Positions 1 to 12,725 of a DNA stretch of 64,000 nucleotides are shown here, piece after piece. Origin of the DNA: Manihot esculenta (lineage: Eukaryota; Streptophyta; Magnoliopsida; Malpighiales; Euphorbiaceae); contig NC_035169.2 in the NCBI RefSeq assembly GCF_001659605.2, positions 11,898,916 through 11,962,915 on the forward strand. Reading direction: 5' to 3'. The position numbers were made by a program, and so were the translations under genes. How positions within the stretch are numbered: the stretch's first letter is position 1; every line of letters begins with the position of its first letter. Under the pieces are notes generated by a model. It saw only the letters and a list, made by a program, of their open reading frames with translations, was not told the DNA's origin and ran no database searches.

Positions 1-2154
1 GCGCTACGATCCAGATCGACTTAAGGTCGCCGGGACCCGTAGCAAGCCTAACATACAACCTGTCATACCTGATAATCCCATACATGATCATACATTTACA
101 TAAAAATTTTAAACTTTTTCATTCACCTAGCTTGACCTGCATGCATCATAATCATAACATAAACCCCACACAAGAGCCCTCATCAAATGCTCTAGTGGGA
201 CATCATATCATACATCAAGCTTGGTCTAACATTTCTTAACATTAAAACATTTTATAACGATCATGTAGAAAAAGGAATTAACATAACATTAGGGCCAAGT
301 ACAATACTAAACCTCATAACATTTAAATACAATACTTTACATTTCATTATCTTTCATTATTTTCTCATGTCCACATCTAACTATTACATCCAAAGAACCT
401 TTACTCTTGCTGACATCCTGGTCTATCCCGAACCTGCAAACCTGGAGGTTAAGGGAAAGGGGTGACCTACTAGAGCCCAGTGAGCAGAATAGTAAAACAG
501 TATATTAAAGCATATGCTTTCATGGAATGCATCACATCACAAACAAATCACATCAAGGACGGACTTGTCACCAATAGCCCTCTACACATTCCAATGGTGC
601 CATGGGCGTAGAATGGGCCTCGGCCTGGACTTTCTCTTAACATAACATAACATACATAACATAACCAATGTGCTAGGGGCGTAGAATGGGCCTCGACCTG
701 GACTTTCTCTTACTCTGTGCCAGGGGCATAGAATGGGTCTCGACCTGGACTTCCATACCATATCATATCATATCATATCAAGGGCTAATGGGTCATCCAA
801 CATCCATCCACATCAACATCATAGTATGCAATGCAACATATTCATGAATTCTAATGCAAACAACTTAGTATATATTATGGCATTCGTGATGCATTAACAT
901 GCTCAAAATTTATTTACTTTGAAACATAAAGATCCATTCTACTCACCTCAGGCTGACTCTGGAAAGACTCTAAAGCAGCTATCTCACTGCTAGGGTCCTC
1001 GGTTCCTCGGGTCCGAACTTACACAGGTGGACTCAAATGAGGGACCAAACAAACACTAACAAGACTCTAAACATTTCCCCAAAAACCCCCCTAAAACACC
1101 ATAAAATAATCATAGAAAACATGCAAAGGAAGGCTAGACAGGGCACTTTCGGCGGCACCTTCGGCGGCCGAACCCCCTTCCAGATCCGAAAGTCATGCAC
1201 CTTCGGTGGCCGAAAGTTCCTTCGAGATCCGAAACTCATGCACCTTCGGCGGCTGAAACTCCCCTCCAGAGCCGAAAGTCCAACTTTCGGGGGCGAGTTT
1301 AGGCGGCCAAAATATGCCACCACAGGCAGGTTCGGCGGCCGAACATGGCTTCGGCTGCCGAATCTGAGTTCTTCCAGAATGGCAGAACTCAGCCTCTCAT
1401 GCACAATTTGCCTCCCAAACCCTCCAAACTCAAATCAAACCATGCAAAAACATGCATAAACACATTCTTAAATATTTAGGGGCTTAAAACTAGCCTATAC
1501 CCCAACAACATCACATTTTAACAACAATAAACATACATTAACGCACATAAACCCTAACATTTACAACTAACCTAATCATGCATTAAAACTCTCTAAAACC
1601 CCTCAAAACTTACATAAAGCATCAAAGAAGGGTAGGATCCCCACTTACCTCTTGAAAAACGAGAGGGGAGGCAATCCAAACTCGGAGATGGAAGAAATCA
1701 AGCTTCAGGGTCTCCAAGCATCCAAACTTTGATCTTGCTCAAAAATCTTCAAAACCAAGTTAAAACTCATTAAAATTTGAAGGATTTGAGGAGAAAATAC
1801 AAGATCGACAAAAGGGGTGGCGGAGACTCACCTTGCCCGAAAATAGAGAGAAAAACTCGCCCATTTTCGGACAGGGGGCCTTTTATAGGTGGCTGGCCAG
1901 ACCACCTTCGGAAGCCAAAAGTGCCTCCGCAACTCCACCATGTTCGGCAGCCGAACATGAGGTTCGGTGGCCGAACCTGGGTTTCTCCTCCAAAAATATT
2001 TTCTTTCAAAACTTAATTTCTTTCTTCATTAAAACTATAAAAACATATTAAAACACTTAAAAAAAACATGATTTTACCCTTCTAGAGGGTTTCGACATCC
2101 GAGATTCCGCCGGAAAGCAGGAATTCCGATGCCGGGGTCTAGCCGGGTATTACA
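1..2154 (-). repeat. 3' LTR of element A (truncated by window start)
   Basis: Direct repeat of 7487-9679. The first window bases correspond to about position 7516 of the right copy, so roughly 30 bases of this LTR lie outside. It ends in TATTACA at 2154. It contains a CTATAAAAGG-type TATA box on the minus strand (rc of 1880-1887), many copies of the palindrome TTCGGCGGCCGAA or near variants (about 1150-1370 and 1940-1980), and a short tandem repeat at 596-752. Small ORFs across this LTR are products of the repeats and not genes. Confidence 0.92.
596..752. repeat. Three-unit tandem repeat inside the LTR of A
   Basis: A unit containing GGGCGTAGAATGGGCCTCG followed by ACCTGGACTT is repeated three times with spacers of different length. 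The same array recurs in the other LTR at about 8110-8268. Simple TCATA repeats follow at about 760-780. Confidence 0.75.
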
Positions 2155-2170
2155 TTCTCTCCCCCTGAAG
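2155..2170 (-). other. Polypurine tract of element A
   Basis: Read on the minus strand, this is a purine run (CTTCAGGGGGAGAGAA) immediately next to the 3' LTR. That is the expected site for plus-strand DNA priming in reverse transcription. Confidence 0.85.
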
Positions 2171-2242
2171 AACATTCGTCCCTGAATGTTCACCAAACAA
2201 GCATAGCAAGGCATAACACACATAAACACATAGATGCTAACC

Positions 2243-5200
2243 TTAAAAGAGATGAGGGTATTGCTGAAGCATAGACTCCCGTGTCTCCCAGGTACATTCT
2301 TCTATGTTGTGGTGATTCCAAAGGACTTTCACCATCGGGATTTTCTTGTTCCTCAGCTTTCTGATTTGCGTATCTAGGATCCGTACTGGCTGTTCAATAT
2401 AGGTGAGATCTCCTAGGATCTCCACATCTGGCTCACTAAGAACCTTGCCCGGATCTGACACGAACTTCCGTAATATGGAAACATGGAAAACAGGATGGAT
2501 TCTTTCCATTGAAGCAGGTAAGTCCAACTTGTACGATACATTCTCGATCTTTTGCAAGATTTCAAAGGGTCCGATGTACCGTGGAGCTAGCTTATCTTTC
2601 TTCCTAAAACGAATCACCCCTTTCATAGGAGACACCTTGTGCAATACCAGATCTCCCTCCTGAAACTCTACAAGCTTCTTGCGGACATTTGCATAGCTTT
2701 TCTGCCGACTCACAGCAGTTTTGATCCTTTCTTTGATGATGGGCACTACTCTGCTGGTTATCTCTACTAGCTCAGGCCCGGCTAAGGCCTTTTCTCCAAC
2801 TTCTTCCTAGCAAACAGGTGACCTGCACTTTCTCCCATAAAGAGCTTCATAAGGAGCCATCCCGATGCTAGCATAATAGCTGTTATTGTAGGCAAACTCC
2901 ACCAAGGGTAGATGATGCCTCCAAGAATCGCCAAAATCTAGCACACACATTCTGAGCATATCTTCGATTGTCTGGATGGTCCTCTCTGACTGTCCGTCAG
3001 TCTGTGGATGGAAAGCAGTGCTGAAATCCAACCTGGTACCCATAGCATTCTGCAGACTCCGCCAAAATCTGGAGGTGAACTGGGGTCCCCTATCAGACAC
3101 TATTGAAACAGGAGCCCCATGCAGCCTGACCACTTCATCAATAAACACCTGCGCTAATTTGTCCACAGAATAGCCACTCCTGACAGGGATGAAGTGAGCA
3201 GATTTGGTCAGTCTGTCCACAATCACCCATATGGAGTCTAATCTGTTGGACGTTGCCGGTAACCCCACCACGAAGTCCATAGCTATATTCTCCCATTTCC
3301 ACTCTGGAATCGGCAGTGGGTTAAGCATTCCAGCCGGCTTCTGATGTTCTAACTTCACCCTCTGACATACTTCGCAGGCGGACACAAACTGTGCCACTTC
3401 TCTCTTCATAGCTGGCCACCAATAAACTCTCTTCAGATATTGATACATCTTGGTGGCTCCAGGGTGAACACTGTATCTAGCATTATGAGCTTCCCTCATA
3501 ATGTCACCTTTCAGACTCACGTCATCTGGTACATATAATCTACTCCCATAGCGGAGGATCCCCTTGTTGTCAAATCTGAACTCTTCATTCTTGTCCGACT
3601 GAACCGTCCTGGCAATTTTCACTAACTCTGGGTCCTCATGCTGTTTCTGAGCCACCTGCTCCAGAAACACGGGTGTTACTCTCATCTGAGCTATCAAAGC
3701 ACCTGTACCAGACAACTCCAGCTGCAGCCCTTCATCAATGAGCTTGTAGAACTCCCTCACCACCGGTCTTCTCTCTGCTGTAATATGGGATAGACTGCCA
3801 AGTGATTTCCGGCTTAGGGCATCTGCTACAACATTTGCCTTACCCGGATGGTATTGAATCTTGCAATCATAGTCACTAAGCAGTTCCACCCATCTCCTCT
3901 GCCTCAGATTCAACTCTCTCTGACTCAAGATGTACTGCAAGCTTTTATGATCTGTGAAGATCTCACATTTAACCCCATAAAGGTAATGCCTCCACATCTT
4001 GAGTGCGAAAATCACAGCTGCCATCTCTAGGTCGTGTGTAGGATAATTCAACTCATGCTTCTTCAGCTGCCTAGAAGCATAAGCAATTACCCTCTCATTT
4101 TGCATCAACACACAACCTAGTCCCACACGGGACGCATCACAAAACACTGTGAAGTCTTCATTACTAGTAGGCAGAGCTAACACCGGTGCTGACGTCAACC
4201 TTTTCTTCAGCTCTTCAAAGCTTTCCTCGCACTGATCAGACCACACAAACCTCTGATTCTTCTTGGTTAATCTGGTCATAGGAGCGGCAATTTTAGAGAA
4301 GTCCTGAACGAACCTCCTGTAGTAACCTGCCAAACCCAAAAAGCTCTTGATCTCTGTTACTGTAGTGGGTCTGGGCCAGTTAGCTACAGCTTCTACCTTC
4401 TTGGGGTCCACTTCAATTCCGTTTTCTGACACAACATGCCCCAAAAATGAGATGCTCCTTAACCAGAATTCACACTTGGAGAACTTGGCATACAAGCTGT
4501 GCTCCCTCAGGGTCTGCAAAACTAACCTCAGATGATGGGCATGCTCCTCTGCATTTCTGGAATACACTAAGATATCATCAATGAAGACAATAACAAAGTG
4601 ATCCAGATACTGGCTAAACACTCTGTTCATGAGATCCATGAATGCTGTAGGGGCATTGGTCAGCCCAAACGGCATTACTAGGAACTCATAATGCCCATAT
4701 CTGGTCCTGAAAGCCATCTTCGACACATCTTCTTCTCTTATTCTCAGCTGATGGTACCCGGATCTCAGATCTATCTTGGAGAAACAACCTGCTCCTGCTA
4801 GCTGGTCAAATAGATCGTCAATCCTAGGTAACGGATACTTATTCTTGGTAGTAACTTTGTTCAACTGCCTGTAGTCGATACAAAGTCTCAAGGATCCATC
4901 CTTCTTCTTTACAAACAGCACTAGAGCACCCCAAGGTGAGGTACTCGGGCGGATGAAACCCTTGTCTACCAACTCTTGTAACTGCTCCTTCAGCTCTTTC
5001 AACTCTACTGGTGCCATCCTGTAGGGAGGGATAGAGATCGGTCTGGTTCCAGGCATCAATTCTATTTCAAACTCTATCTCCCTAGCAGGTGGTAGTCCTG
5101 GAAGCTCATCTGGGAAAACATCTGGAAACTCCCTGACCACGGGCACTGAGGCGGGCTCCCTAACCTGACTATCCAGCTCTCTCACATGAGCTAGAAACCC

Positions 5201-7222
5201 CTGACAACCTCTCCTGAGCAACCTACGAGCCTGTAGGGCTGATATCAGACCTCTAGGCGTACCCCTCCTGTCTCCTCTGAAGACAACCTCTGACCCATCC
5301 TGATCTCTGAACCTGACTACCTTGTCTCTGCAGTCCAAGGTAGCACCATGAGCAGATAGCCAATCCATCCCTAGAATGACATCAAAGTCCGTCAAGTCTA
5401 GAACCACAAGGTCGGCTGGAAGGCATCTACTCTCAACAAACACTGGACTATACTGGCAGACTGACTCTGCCACTGATGGATCACACTTGGGTCCACTGAC
5501 CCAGAGGGGACACTCTAACCCAGAGACCATCAAACCCAACCTCTCAACAGCTCTCGGAGCAACAAAAGAATGAGATGCACCAGGGTCCATTAAAGCATAC
5601 ACATCTGAACAACCAATGATGAGATTACCTGACACCACGGTGTTGGATGTGTTCGCCTCCTGCTGTGTCATAGTGAAGATCCGAGCTGGAGCTGATGGAC
5701 CTTCACCTCGGGAACCTACTGAAGAAGAGGCTGCCCCTCTCCCTCGGCCTCTGCCACTGCCCTGAGTCACGGCTGGAGCTACTGGCTGAGCCACACTACC
5801 AGAAGCTGTCTGCTGGGATGGTGCCATGAAAGGTGCCCTAGGACACTCCCGTGCCATGTGTCCCTCTTGCCCACATCTGAAGCAGGCTGTGGTCCCAAAC
5901 CGACACACTCCCTTGTGTAGCTTGCCACACCTCAAACATTCTGCACCATCTGAACCCGAGCTCGAGCCACCACCGAGTCCCAGACCTGATTTCAAGCGGT
6001 TCCAGAACTTATTCTTCTTAGTTTTGGCTTTACTCCATTTCTTACTGCCTGAAGCTGCTATACTCAGAGAAGAGGGATCTAACATTCCCTCGCCTGGGGT
6101 CTTGGAACCCGAAGACTGTGCCGCAGACTGCTTAACTGTCCCCTGAATGATGGCACTAGCCTCCATCTTCCGCGCCGCATCCACAATAGTGTGGAAGCTC
6201 TCCCTCTCCGCTGCAAGAATTAGGGAGGAATACCTAGAGTGGAGCCTCATGGTATACCTCCTTGCTTTCTTCTGGTCCGTATCATAAGTTTGCTCCACAA
6301 ACGGCAACAGCTCCAAAAACCTGTCTGTAAACTCATCAACACTCATCTCTTCAGTCTGCCTCAACTGTTCAAACTCAATTATCTTTAATTCCCTTGAGCT
6401 ATCAGGGAAAGCCCACCCTGCAAATTCATTAGCAAACTCTTCCCACGTTAAACTGTCCAATCTTGGGTCCACATAGCTTTTAAACCAGTCACGGGCCTTT
6501 TTGCATTTGAGTGTGAACCCCGCCATCTGAATGGCTCTACTGTCATCTGCCCCTAACTCATCTGTGATCATTTTTACTGTCTTCAGGTACTCAAATGGAT
6601 CATCTCCCGTCTTGAACTTGGGAGCATCCAGTTTCAAGTAGTCAGTCATCTTAACTCTGCTCCCTCCAGATGAGCTAGGTTTAGGTACTTGGACTTCAGG
6701 AGCTACAGGTTCAGGGGGTGGTGGAGGAGGTGCAATATTTCCTGGATTAGGGTTGGCTACATTTGGATAGAAAGGTGAGGGTGGATACATTGGATACTAG
6801 GGGTATGATGGACAGAAAGGAGGGTAAGGCATGAAAGAGGGATAAGGGTTAAAGCTGGGGTAATCCGATGTACCTCCCATCGAATACCCGGGGCCCTGTG
6901 GAAAGGGTTGATATTGGGGTGGTTGAGCAAACCCCGAGGCCTGAGTGCCTCCTTGAGATTCTCCCATGCCCTCTTCAGACATGCTTACTCCCAGACTTCC
7001 ATCCCTTCTCTGGTCAACATCCATATCTTCCCCCTCAGCTGACATTCCTCCCTGAACTGCTCCTCTTCTGCTTGTATCAAAAGACCTTCTAGGGTCCCTT
7101 GACACTCTCTCCCTGCTAGATCTGCAGGACATTGCCCTTGGCAATGCAGGGGGACGGGCATCCACGCCCTCATTTTCTGGTGGGACTCCAGTCAATCGTG
7201 CAGATCGACGAGTACCTCTCAT
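2243..7222 (-). pseudogene. gag-pol polyprotein of element A, interrupted by two in-frame TAG stops
   Basis: One continuous frame from ATG 7220-7222 (MRGTRRSAR) to 2243, broken by TAG at 6797-6799 and TAG at 2807-2809. Domains in order: retrotransposon gag domain; CCHC knuckle ([14 protein letters not shown]); aspartic protease with DPGASHSF; reverse transcriptase with FIDDILVYS; RNase H (FCDAS); integrase with its HHCC zinc motif and a DDE core ([25 protein letters not shown]). After the second stop the frame continues for about 185 codons into a chromodomain-like tail (VLWNHHNIEECTWE). No frameshifts were seen. The first stop removes the N-terminal gag arm and the second removes the chromodomain tail, so this copy cannot make a normal full polyprotein. 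Small ORFs on the other strand are shadows. Confidence 0.93.
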
Positions 7223-7471
7223 CTTGCTTACTGAAAAACAGCACACAACACATAAAACATTAGCATCATATGGTTCATGTGGAAACACATGAACCCGCAT
7301 CACATACATAGCATAACATTAATGCATATGCATAAAATCATGGCATTTCACATCATCATTCAAGACAGGACTCCATATCCTATCCTAGTGGACATGATTT
7401 TCCTATTGTGCTTGCCCTTCTATAACTCCTATGAGCCCGACACTCTCTAGGTCCAACCATATGAACCTAGG

Positions 7472-7483
7472 GCTCTGATACCA
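7472..7483 (-). other. Primer-binding site of element A (initiator tRNA-Met)
   Basis: The reverse complement is TGGTATCAGAGC, the classical plant retrotransposon site complementary to the 3' end of initiator tRNA-Met. It lies three bases inside the 5' LTR, and fixes the element's orientation as minus. Confidence 0.9.
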
Positions 7484-7486
7484 ATC

Positions 7487-9679
7487 TGTAACGACCCGAA
7501 ATCGGACCGCTACCGGCGCTAGGATCCAGATCGACTTAAGGTCGCCGGGACCCGTAGCAAGCCTAACATACAACCTGTCATACCTGATAATCCCATATAT
7601 GATCATACATTTACATAAAAATTTTAAACTTTTTCATTCACCAAGCTTGACCTGCATGCATCATAATCATAACATAAACCCCACACAAGAGCCCTCATCA
7701 AATGCTCTAGTGGGACATCATATCATACATCAAGCTTGGTCTAACATTTCTTAACATTAAAACATTTTATAACGATCATGTACAAAAGGGAATTAACATA
7801 ACATTAGGGCCAAGCACAATACTAAACCTCATAACATTTAAATACAATACTTTACATTTCATTGTCTTTCATTATTTTCTCATGTCCACATCTAACTATT
7901 ACATCCAAAGAACCTTTACTCTTGCTGACATCCTGGTCTATCCCGAACCTGCAAACCTGGGGGTTAAGGGAAAGGGGTGAGCTACTAGAGCCCAGTGAGC
8001 AGAATAGTAAAACAGTATATTAAAACATATGCTTTCATGGAATGCATCACATCACAAACAAATCACATCAAGGACGGACTTGTCACCAATAGCCCTCTAC
8101 ACATTCCAATGGTGCCAGGGGCGTAGAATGGGCCTCGACCTGGACTTTCTCTTAACATAACATAACATACATAACATAACCAATGTGCCAGGGGCGTAGA
8201 ATGGGTCTCGACCTGGATTTTCTCTTACTCTGTGCCAGGGGCGTAGAATGGGCCTCGACCTGGACTTCCATACCATATCATATCATATCATATCAAGGGC
8301 TAATGGGTCATCCAACATCCATCCACATCAACATCATAGTATGCAATGCAACATATTCGTGAATTCTAATGCAAACAACCTAGTATATATCATGGCATTC
8401 GTGATGCATGAACATGCTCAAAATTTATTTACTTTGAAACATAAAGATCCATTCTACTCACCTCAGGCTGACTCTGGAAAGACTATGAAGCAGCTATCTC
8501 ACTGCTGGGGTCCTCGGTTCCTCGGGTCCGAACCTACACAGGTGGACTCAAATGAGGGACCAAACAAACACTAACAAGACTCTAAACATTTCTCCAAAAA
8601 CCCCCCTAAAACACCATAAAACAATCATAGAAAACATGCAAAGGAAGGCTAGACAGGGCACTTTCGGCGGCACCTTCGGCGGCCGAACCCCCTTCCAGAT
8701 CCGAAAGCCATGCACCTTCGGCGGCACCTTCGGCGGCCGAAAGTCCCTTCCAGATCCGAAACTCATGCACCTTCGGCAGCCAAAACTTCCCTCCAGAGCC
8801 GAAAGTCCAACTTTCGGGGGCGAGTTTAGGCGGCCAAAACATGCCACCACAGGCAGGTTCGGCGGCCGAACATGGCTTCGGCTGCCGAACTTGAGTTCTT
8901 CCAGAATGGCAGAACTCAGCCTCATGCAAAATTTGCCTCCCAAACCCTCCAAACTCAAACCAAACCATGCAAAAACATGCATAAACACATTCTTAAACAT
9001 TTAGGGGCTTAAAACTAGCCTATACCCCAATAACATCACATTTTAACAACAATAAACATACACTAACTCACATAAACCCTAACATTTACAACTAACTTAA
9101 TCATGCATTAAAACTCTCTAAAACCCCTCAAAACTTACATAAAGCATCAAAGAAGGGTAGGATCCCCACTTACCTCTTGAAAAATGAGAGGGGAGGCGAT
9201 CCAAACTCGGAGATGGAAGAAATCAAGCTTCAGGGTCTCCAAGCTTTCAAACTTCGATCTTGCTCAAAAATCTTCAAAACCAAGTTAAAACTCATTAAAA
9301 TTTGAAGGATTTGAGGAGAAAACACAAGATCGATAAAAGGGGTGGCGGAGACTCACCTTGCCCGAAAATAGAGAGAAAAACTCGCCCATTTTCGGACAGG
9401 GGGCCTTTTATAGGTGGTTGGCCAGACCACCTTCGGAAGCCAAAAGTGCCTCCGCAACTCCACCATGTTCGGCGGTCGAACATGAGGTTCGGCGGCCGAA
9501 CCTGAGTTTCTCCTCCAAAAATATTTTCTTTCAAAACTCAATTTCTTTCTTCATTAAAACCATAAAAGCATGTTAAAACATTTAAAAAAAACATGATTTT
9601 ACCCTTCTAGAGGGTTCCGACATCCGAGATTCCGCCGGAAAGCAGGAATTCCGATGTCGGGGTCTAGCCTAGTATTATA
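7487..9679 (-). repeat. 5' LTR of element A
   Basis: About 2.19 kb direct repeat of 1-2154, beginning TGTAACGACCC on the plus strand. It ends at 9679 with TATTATA where the left copy has TATTACA, a one-base change in the terminal inverted dinucleotide. Relative to the left copy it has a short insertion within the palindrome-rich block near 8710-8740, consistent with repeat-unit copy-number change. The same TATA box and palindrome clusters are present. Confidence 0.92.
9405..9412 (-). promoter_or_regulatory. TATA box in the 5' LTR of element A
   Basis: Reverse complement TATAAAAG within CCACCTATAAAAGGCC. The identical box lies at 1880-1887 in the 3' LTR and an equivalent one at 14978-14985 in element C, so it is conserved between the two families and is the likely core promoter of the element. 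Confidence 0.7.
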
Positions 9680-12600
9680 GTTCTAGCATCTTCAGTATGG
9701 CTTTCACCTTTTCTGGGTTTGGCTCAATGCCCTTTCCACTAACCATATAGCCCAAGAATTTTCCTCCACTGATGAAGAAGGCACACTTCGCCGAGTTCAG
9801 CCTCATTCTGTATTGTTCTAGCACCCCAAATACTTCTTTCAGGTCGGCCAAGTGCTGTTGGAAGGTTTGGCTTTTCACCACCATGTCATCTACGTATACT
9901 TCCACATTTCTCCCTATCTGGCCCTTAAAGATCTTATTCATCAGCCTTTGATATGTCACCCCTGCATTTTTCAGCCCGAAGGGTATGGTCTTATACCCAT
10001 CTTCAGTTATGAACGATGTCTTCTCTTCATCCGACCTGTCCATTAGAATTTGATAATAACCAGACATTGCATTAAGGGACGACATATAATTATAACCGGC
10101 CATGGAATCGACTATTTTATTAATGTCGGGAAGGGGATAATAATCTTTGGGACAAGCTTGGTTCAAGTCGGTAAAGTCTATACACATTCTGTATTTGCTA
10201 TTGGCTTTTTTCACTAACACAGGGTTTGCTAACCACTATGAATACATCACTTCCCTAATGAACCCTGCCTCCTCTAACTTATGAACTTCTTCTCTGGTAG
10301 CTTGTTGTTTCTCCTTCCCGAACACCCTCTTCTTCTGTTTTATCGGCTTTGCTCCGGGGAGGATGTTAAGCTTGTGGGTCATCACCTCGAGGTCTATTCC
10401 CGGCATGTCAGAAGGCTTCCAGGCGAAGCTTGAGGCATGTTTTCTGATAAGGGCTATGGCTGCTGCTTTTTGCTCTTCGTCAAGGCCGGCGTTGAGGCTG
10501 AAGACTTTTTTAGATTCTTCTTCTGATAGTGGAAATGTCTCCAGCTCGTCAACGGGCTCTGTCCTGACTTCCTTCTTCTCATTCTGGATTTCCATGACCT
10601 CCGGGTTCACCTCCTTAGGTGCTGTGCTTGGTTCTGCCACTGTGGCCAGATACACTGCTCAAGCCTCCTCTTGTCGTCCTCGGACTACTCCTACCCCTGC
10701 CTCGGTTGGGAACTTCATACTCAAGTACCTAATGCTAGTTATTACTTCAAAATCGTACAGCACCGGCCTTTCTAAGATAGCGTTGTAGTTCAGGGGAAGC
10801 TTCACTACTAGAAAAATCGCGTAATGAGTGCGAGACAGGGGTGGTTCTCTCAATGTTAGGGCCACCTTCACTTTCCCTTCCACAGCTATTGGGGTTCCCC
10901 TATCCCTTTGACCGGGGCCTGATCTCTTACCAGCTGCTCCTCTGGTATCTTCATTTATTGAAAGACCAGGTAAGGCATCAGGTTCACCTTACTTCCGTCA
11001 TCTACCAGGATCTTGCTAACCCTGTAGTTGTGAATGACGGCCTCGATTACTAGAGCATCGTTATGAGGCATCTAAATCCCATGAGCATCTTCAAGGGAGA
11101 AAGAGATGGTCATGGGGGAATGCTCTACTATTTTCAAGACTTTGTTGCTGCTCCCCTCTCCACTCCGGCTTCTCTTCTTCCCTGTTCTGCTCATCCGACC
11201 TCCAATTCCCCCTACGATCATGTTGATGATTCCATTGGAGCCGTCATTCACTGGTCCTGCCCCCTGTCTACGGGGTCGCTCTGCTAAGGCATTTTGTTGG
11301 GGCCTTTCTCTTTCTAGTTTCTTCACAAAGTTTCCAAGATGCCCCCTCTTAATTAGCCTCTTTATCTCACTGATCAGTTGATAGCAGCTGTTGGTATCAT
11401 GACCATTGGTCCAGTGGTACTGGCAATACTTGTCTGGATCCCTCCGGCTAGTGTCAGCTTTCATGGGCTTAGGCCATTGAATGAAATCCTTGTCCTGTGC
11501 CACCATGAGCACTTCGGCTCTAGATGCATTCAAGGGAGTAACTGCCTTGGGGATCTGAGGCTAATATACCCTCTATTCTCTCCTATCCCCGGGATGCCTA
11601 TACATCTCAGGCCCTCTATTCTGCCGCCTCTCCTGCTTCTCAGGCCTTCTCTCCTCTACTGTTTTTCCCTAGTCTCCAGCCTCCCTGGCGAACCTGCTGG
11701 TTGTTAAGGCATCATCTTGCCTTATGTGTTTCTCTGCTCTCTTCATCAACTCCCCTAGAGTGGTGGGTGGCTTCCTACATAGCGACCCAAAGAACTTGGG
11801 GGATGTAGTCCTCTTCTGCATGGCTTCCACTACTTAGCTCTCATCCAACTCAGGGATCTACAAAGCTTTCGTGTTGAAACGGGCCACATACTCCTCAGGG
11901 ATTCATTTTGCCTTTGCCGGACCGTTTCTAAGTAGCTGGTCTTCCTTTTGGCCGGGACCCCTGCTATGAACCGGCTGATGAATATGTTGGTGAGGTTTCC
12001 GAAGCTTTTAATGCTCCCCGCCTCCAGGCTATTGAACCAGGCCCTCTCTGGTCTCGTGAGAGTTGTGGGGAAGACCTTACACATCAAGGCATCCGAAAGA
12101 GTCTGGAGCTCCATGAACGTTTTGTAGTTCAAGATGTGCTCCCGAGGGTTCTCTACTCCGTCGTACGTTGCCATTGGTGATATCATGAACTTCTTCGGAT
12201 GGCCTCCTACTGGATCCATCTCGAAAAGGGTGAGGACGTGGGCAAGAAGGTCTGGATGTTATCAGGAGTAGTTCCTTCATCTTCCTCAGCTTCCGGTCTA
12301 CATATGACTCCTCTTGCCTTGGCCTTTTCTCTGGGCAATATCCCTCCTCCCATTCCTCACTTTCCATCCTCCCAGTTGTCTCCGCAGAGTAGCTCTCTGC
12401 TTCGTCATTTTCAATGAGCTCTCTCACCCTCCTTTCTCGGGCTCTAAATGCCGGCTCATCTTCTCTAGCGGCTCCTCCACTCCTTTCTCTAGTTCTCCAA
12501 GTGCTTTGTTGGGGGATCTGTTAGTTGAAGGTGGATTGGGGTTCAGTGGCGTTGAACCCTTCAGCTACAGAGGGTACGTTTAGTGGGGGTATTGAGGCCC

Positions 12601-12719
12601 CTCTATTGCAGCATCTGCCTTAGCCAGTGGGCAGTATTCTGTAGCTGAAGAGCCATGGCCTGGAGCTCTTAGTCGAACAAGGTGGTTCTGGGTACATTCC
12701 CTTCTGAGCTCGGCGAGGG
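9680..12719 (-). pseudogene. gag-protease-RT relic of element B
   Basis: Broken reading frames on the minus strand, in order: gag around 12660-11830 (frame changes near 12080-12220); gag C-terminal part 11533-11072 with CQYHWTNGHDTNSC, a zinc-binding-like motif; protease-end segment 10883-10659 (YNAILERPVL); pol linker 10655-10236; RT 10220-9680 with CIDFTDLNQACPKD, FGLKNAG and YVDDMVVKS. RT stops abruptly at the border of element A. Several stops and frameshifts show it is non-functional, although the RT active site YVDD itself is intact. Confidence 0.82.
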
Positions 12720-12725
12720 ATTAAA

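Larger units (their letters stand above)
1..9679 (-). mobile_element. LTR retrotransposon A, Ty3/gypsy chromovirus-like (probably Tekay clade)
   Basis: Near-complete element on the minus strand, so its 5' LTR is on the right (7487-9679) and its 3' LTR on the left (1-2154, cut by the window edge). Between them lie, in element order, a primer-binding site, gag-pol with order protease-RT-RNase H-integrase (diagnostic of Ty3/gypsy), a chromodomain-like C-terminus and a polypurine tract. LTR ends are TGTAA...TTACA in the left copy; the outer end of the right copy reads TATA instead of TACA. The LTR copies differ at many scattered positions, so this is not a very recent insertion. On the right it abuts RT sequence of element B at 9680, so A inserted into B. 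The target duplication cannot be tested because the left flank is outside the window. The clade assignment is inferred from the chromodomain and the TGTAACGACCC terminus. Confidence 0.9.

Noticed and set aside
596..780. Possible CRISPR-like or satellite array
   Set aside because: Only three units with unequal spacing, present in both LTRs of a retrotransposon; an LTR-internal repeat.
1033..1459. Overlapping ORFs of 123-140 codons on both strands (also 8548-9004, 13894-14398, 15032-15320)
   Set aside because: They lie in palindrome-rich LTR sequence; the open frames arise from repeated TTCGGCGGCCGAA units that are stop-free on both strands. No homology or codon signal.
1770..2051. 79-codon ORFs near the LTR end, repeated at 9295-9576
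   Set aside because: Inside the LTR across the TATA region, present on both strands and only as a repeat copy; not a gene.
10363..12583. Plus-strand ORFs up to 141 codons (for example 10363-10788 and 11378-11707)
   Set aside because: Shadows of the minus-strand gag-pol relic of element B; translations are Pro/Ser/Leu-rich antisense sequence.
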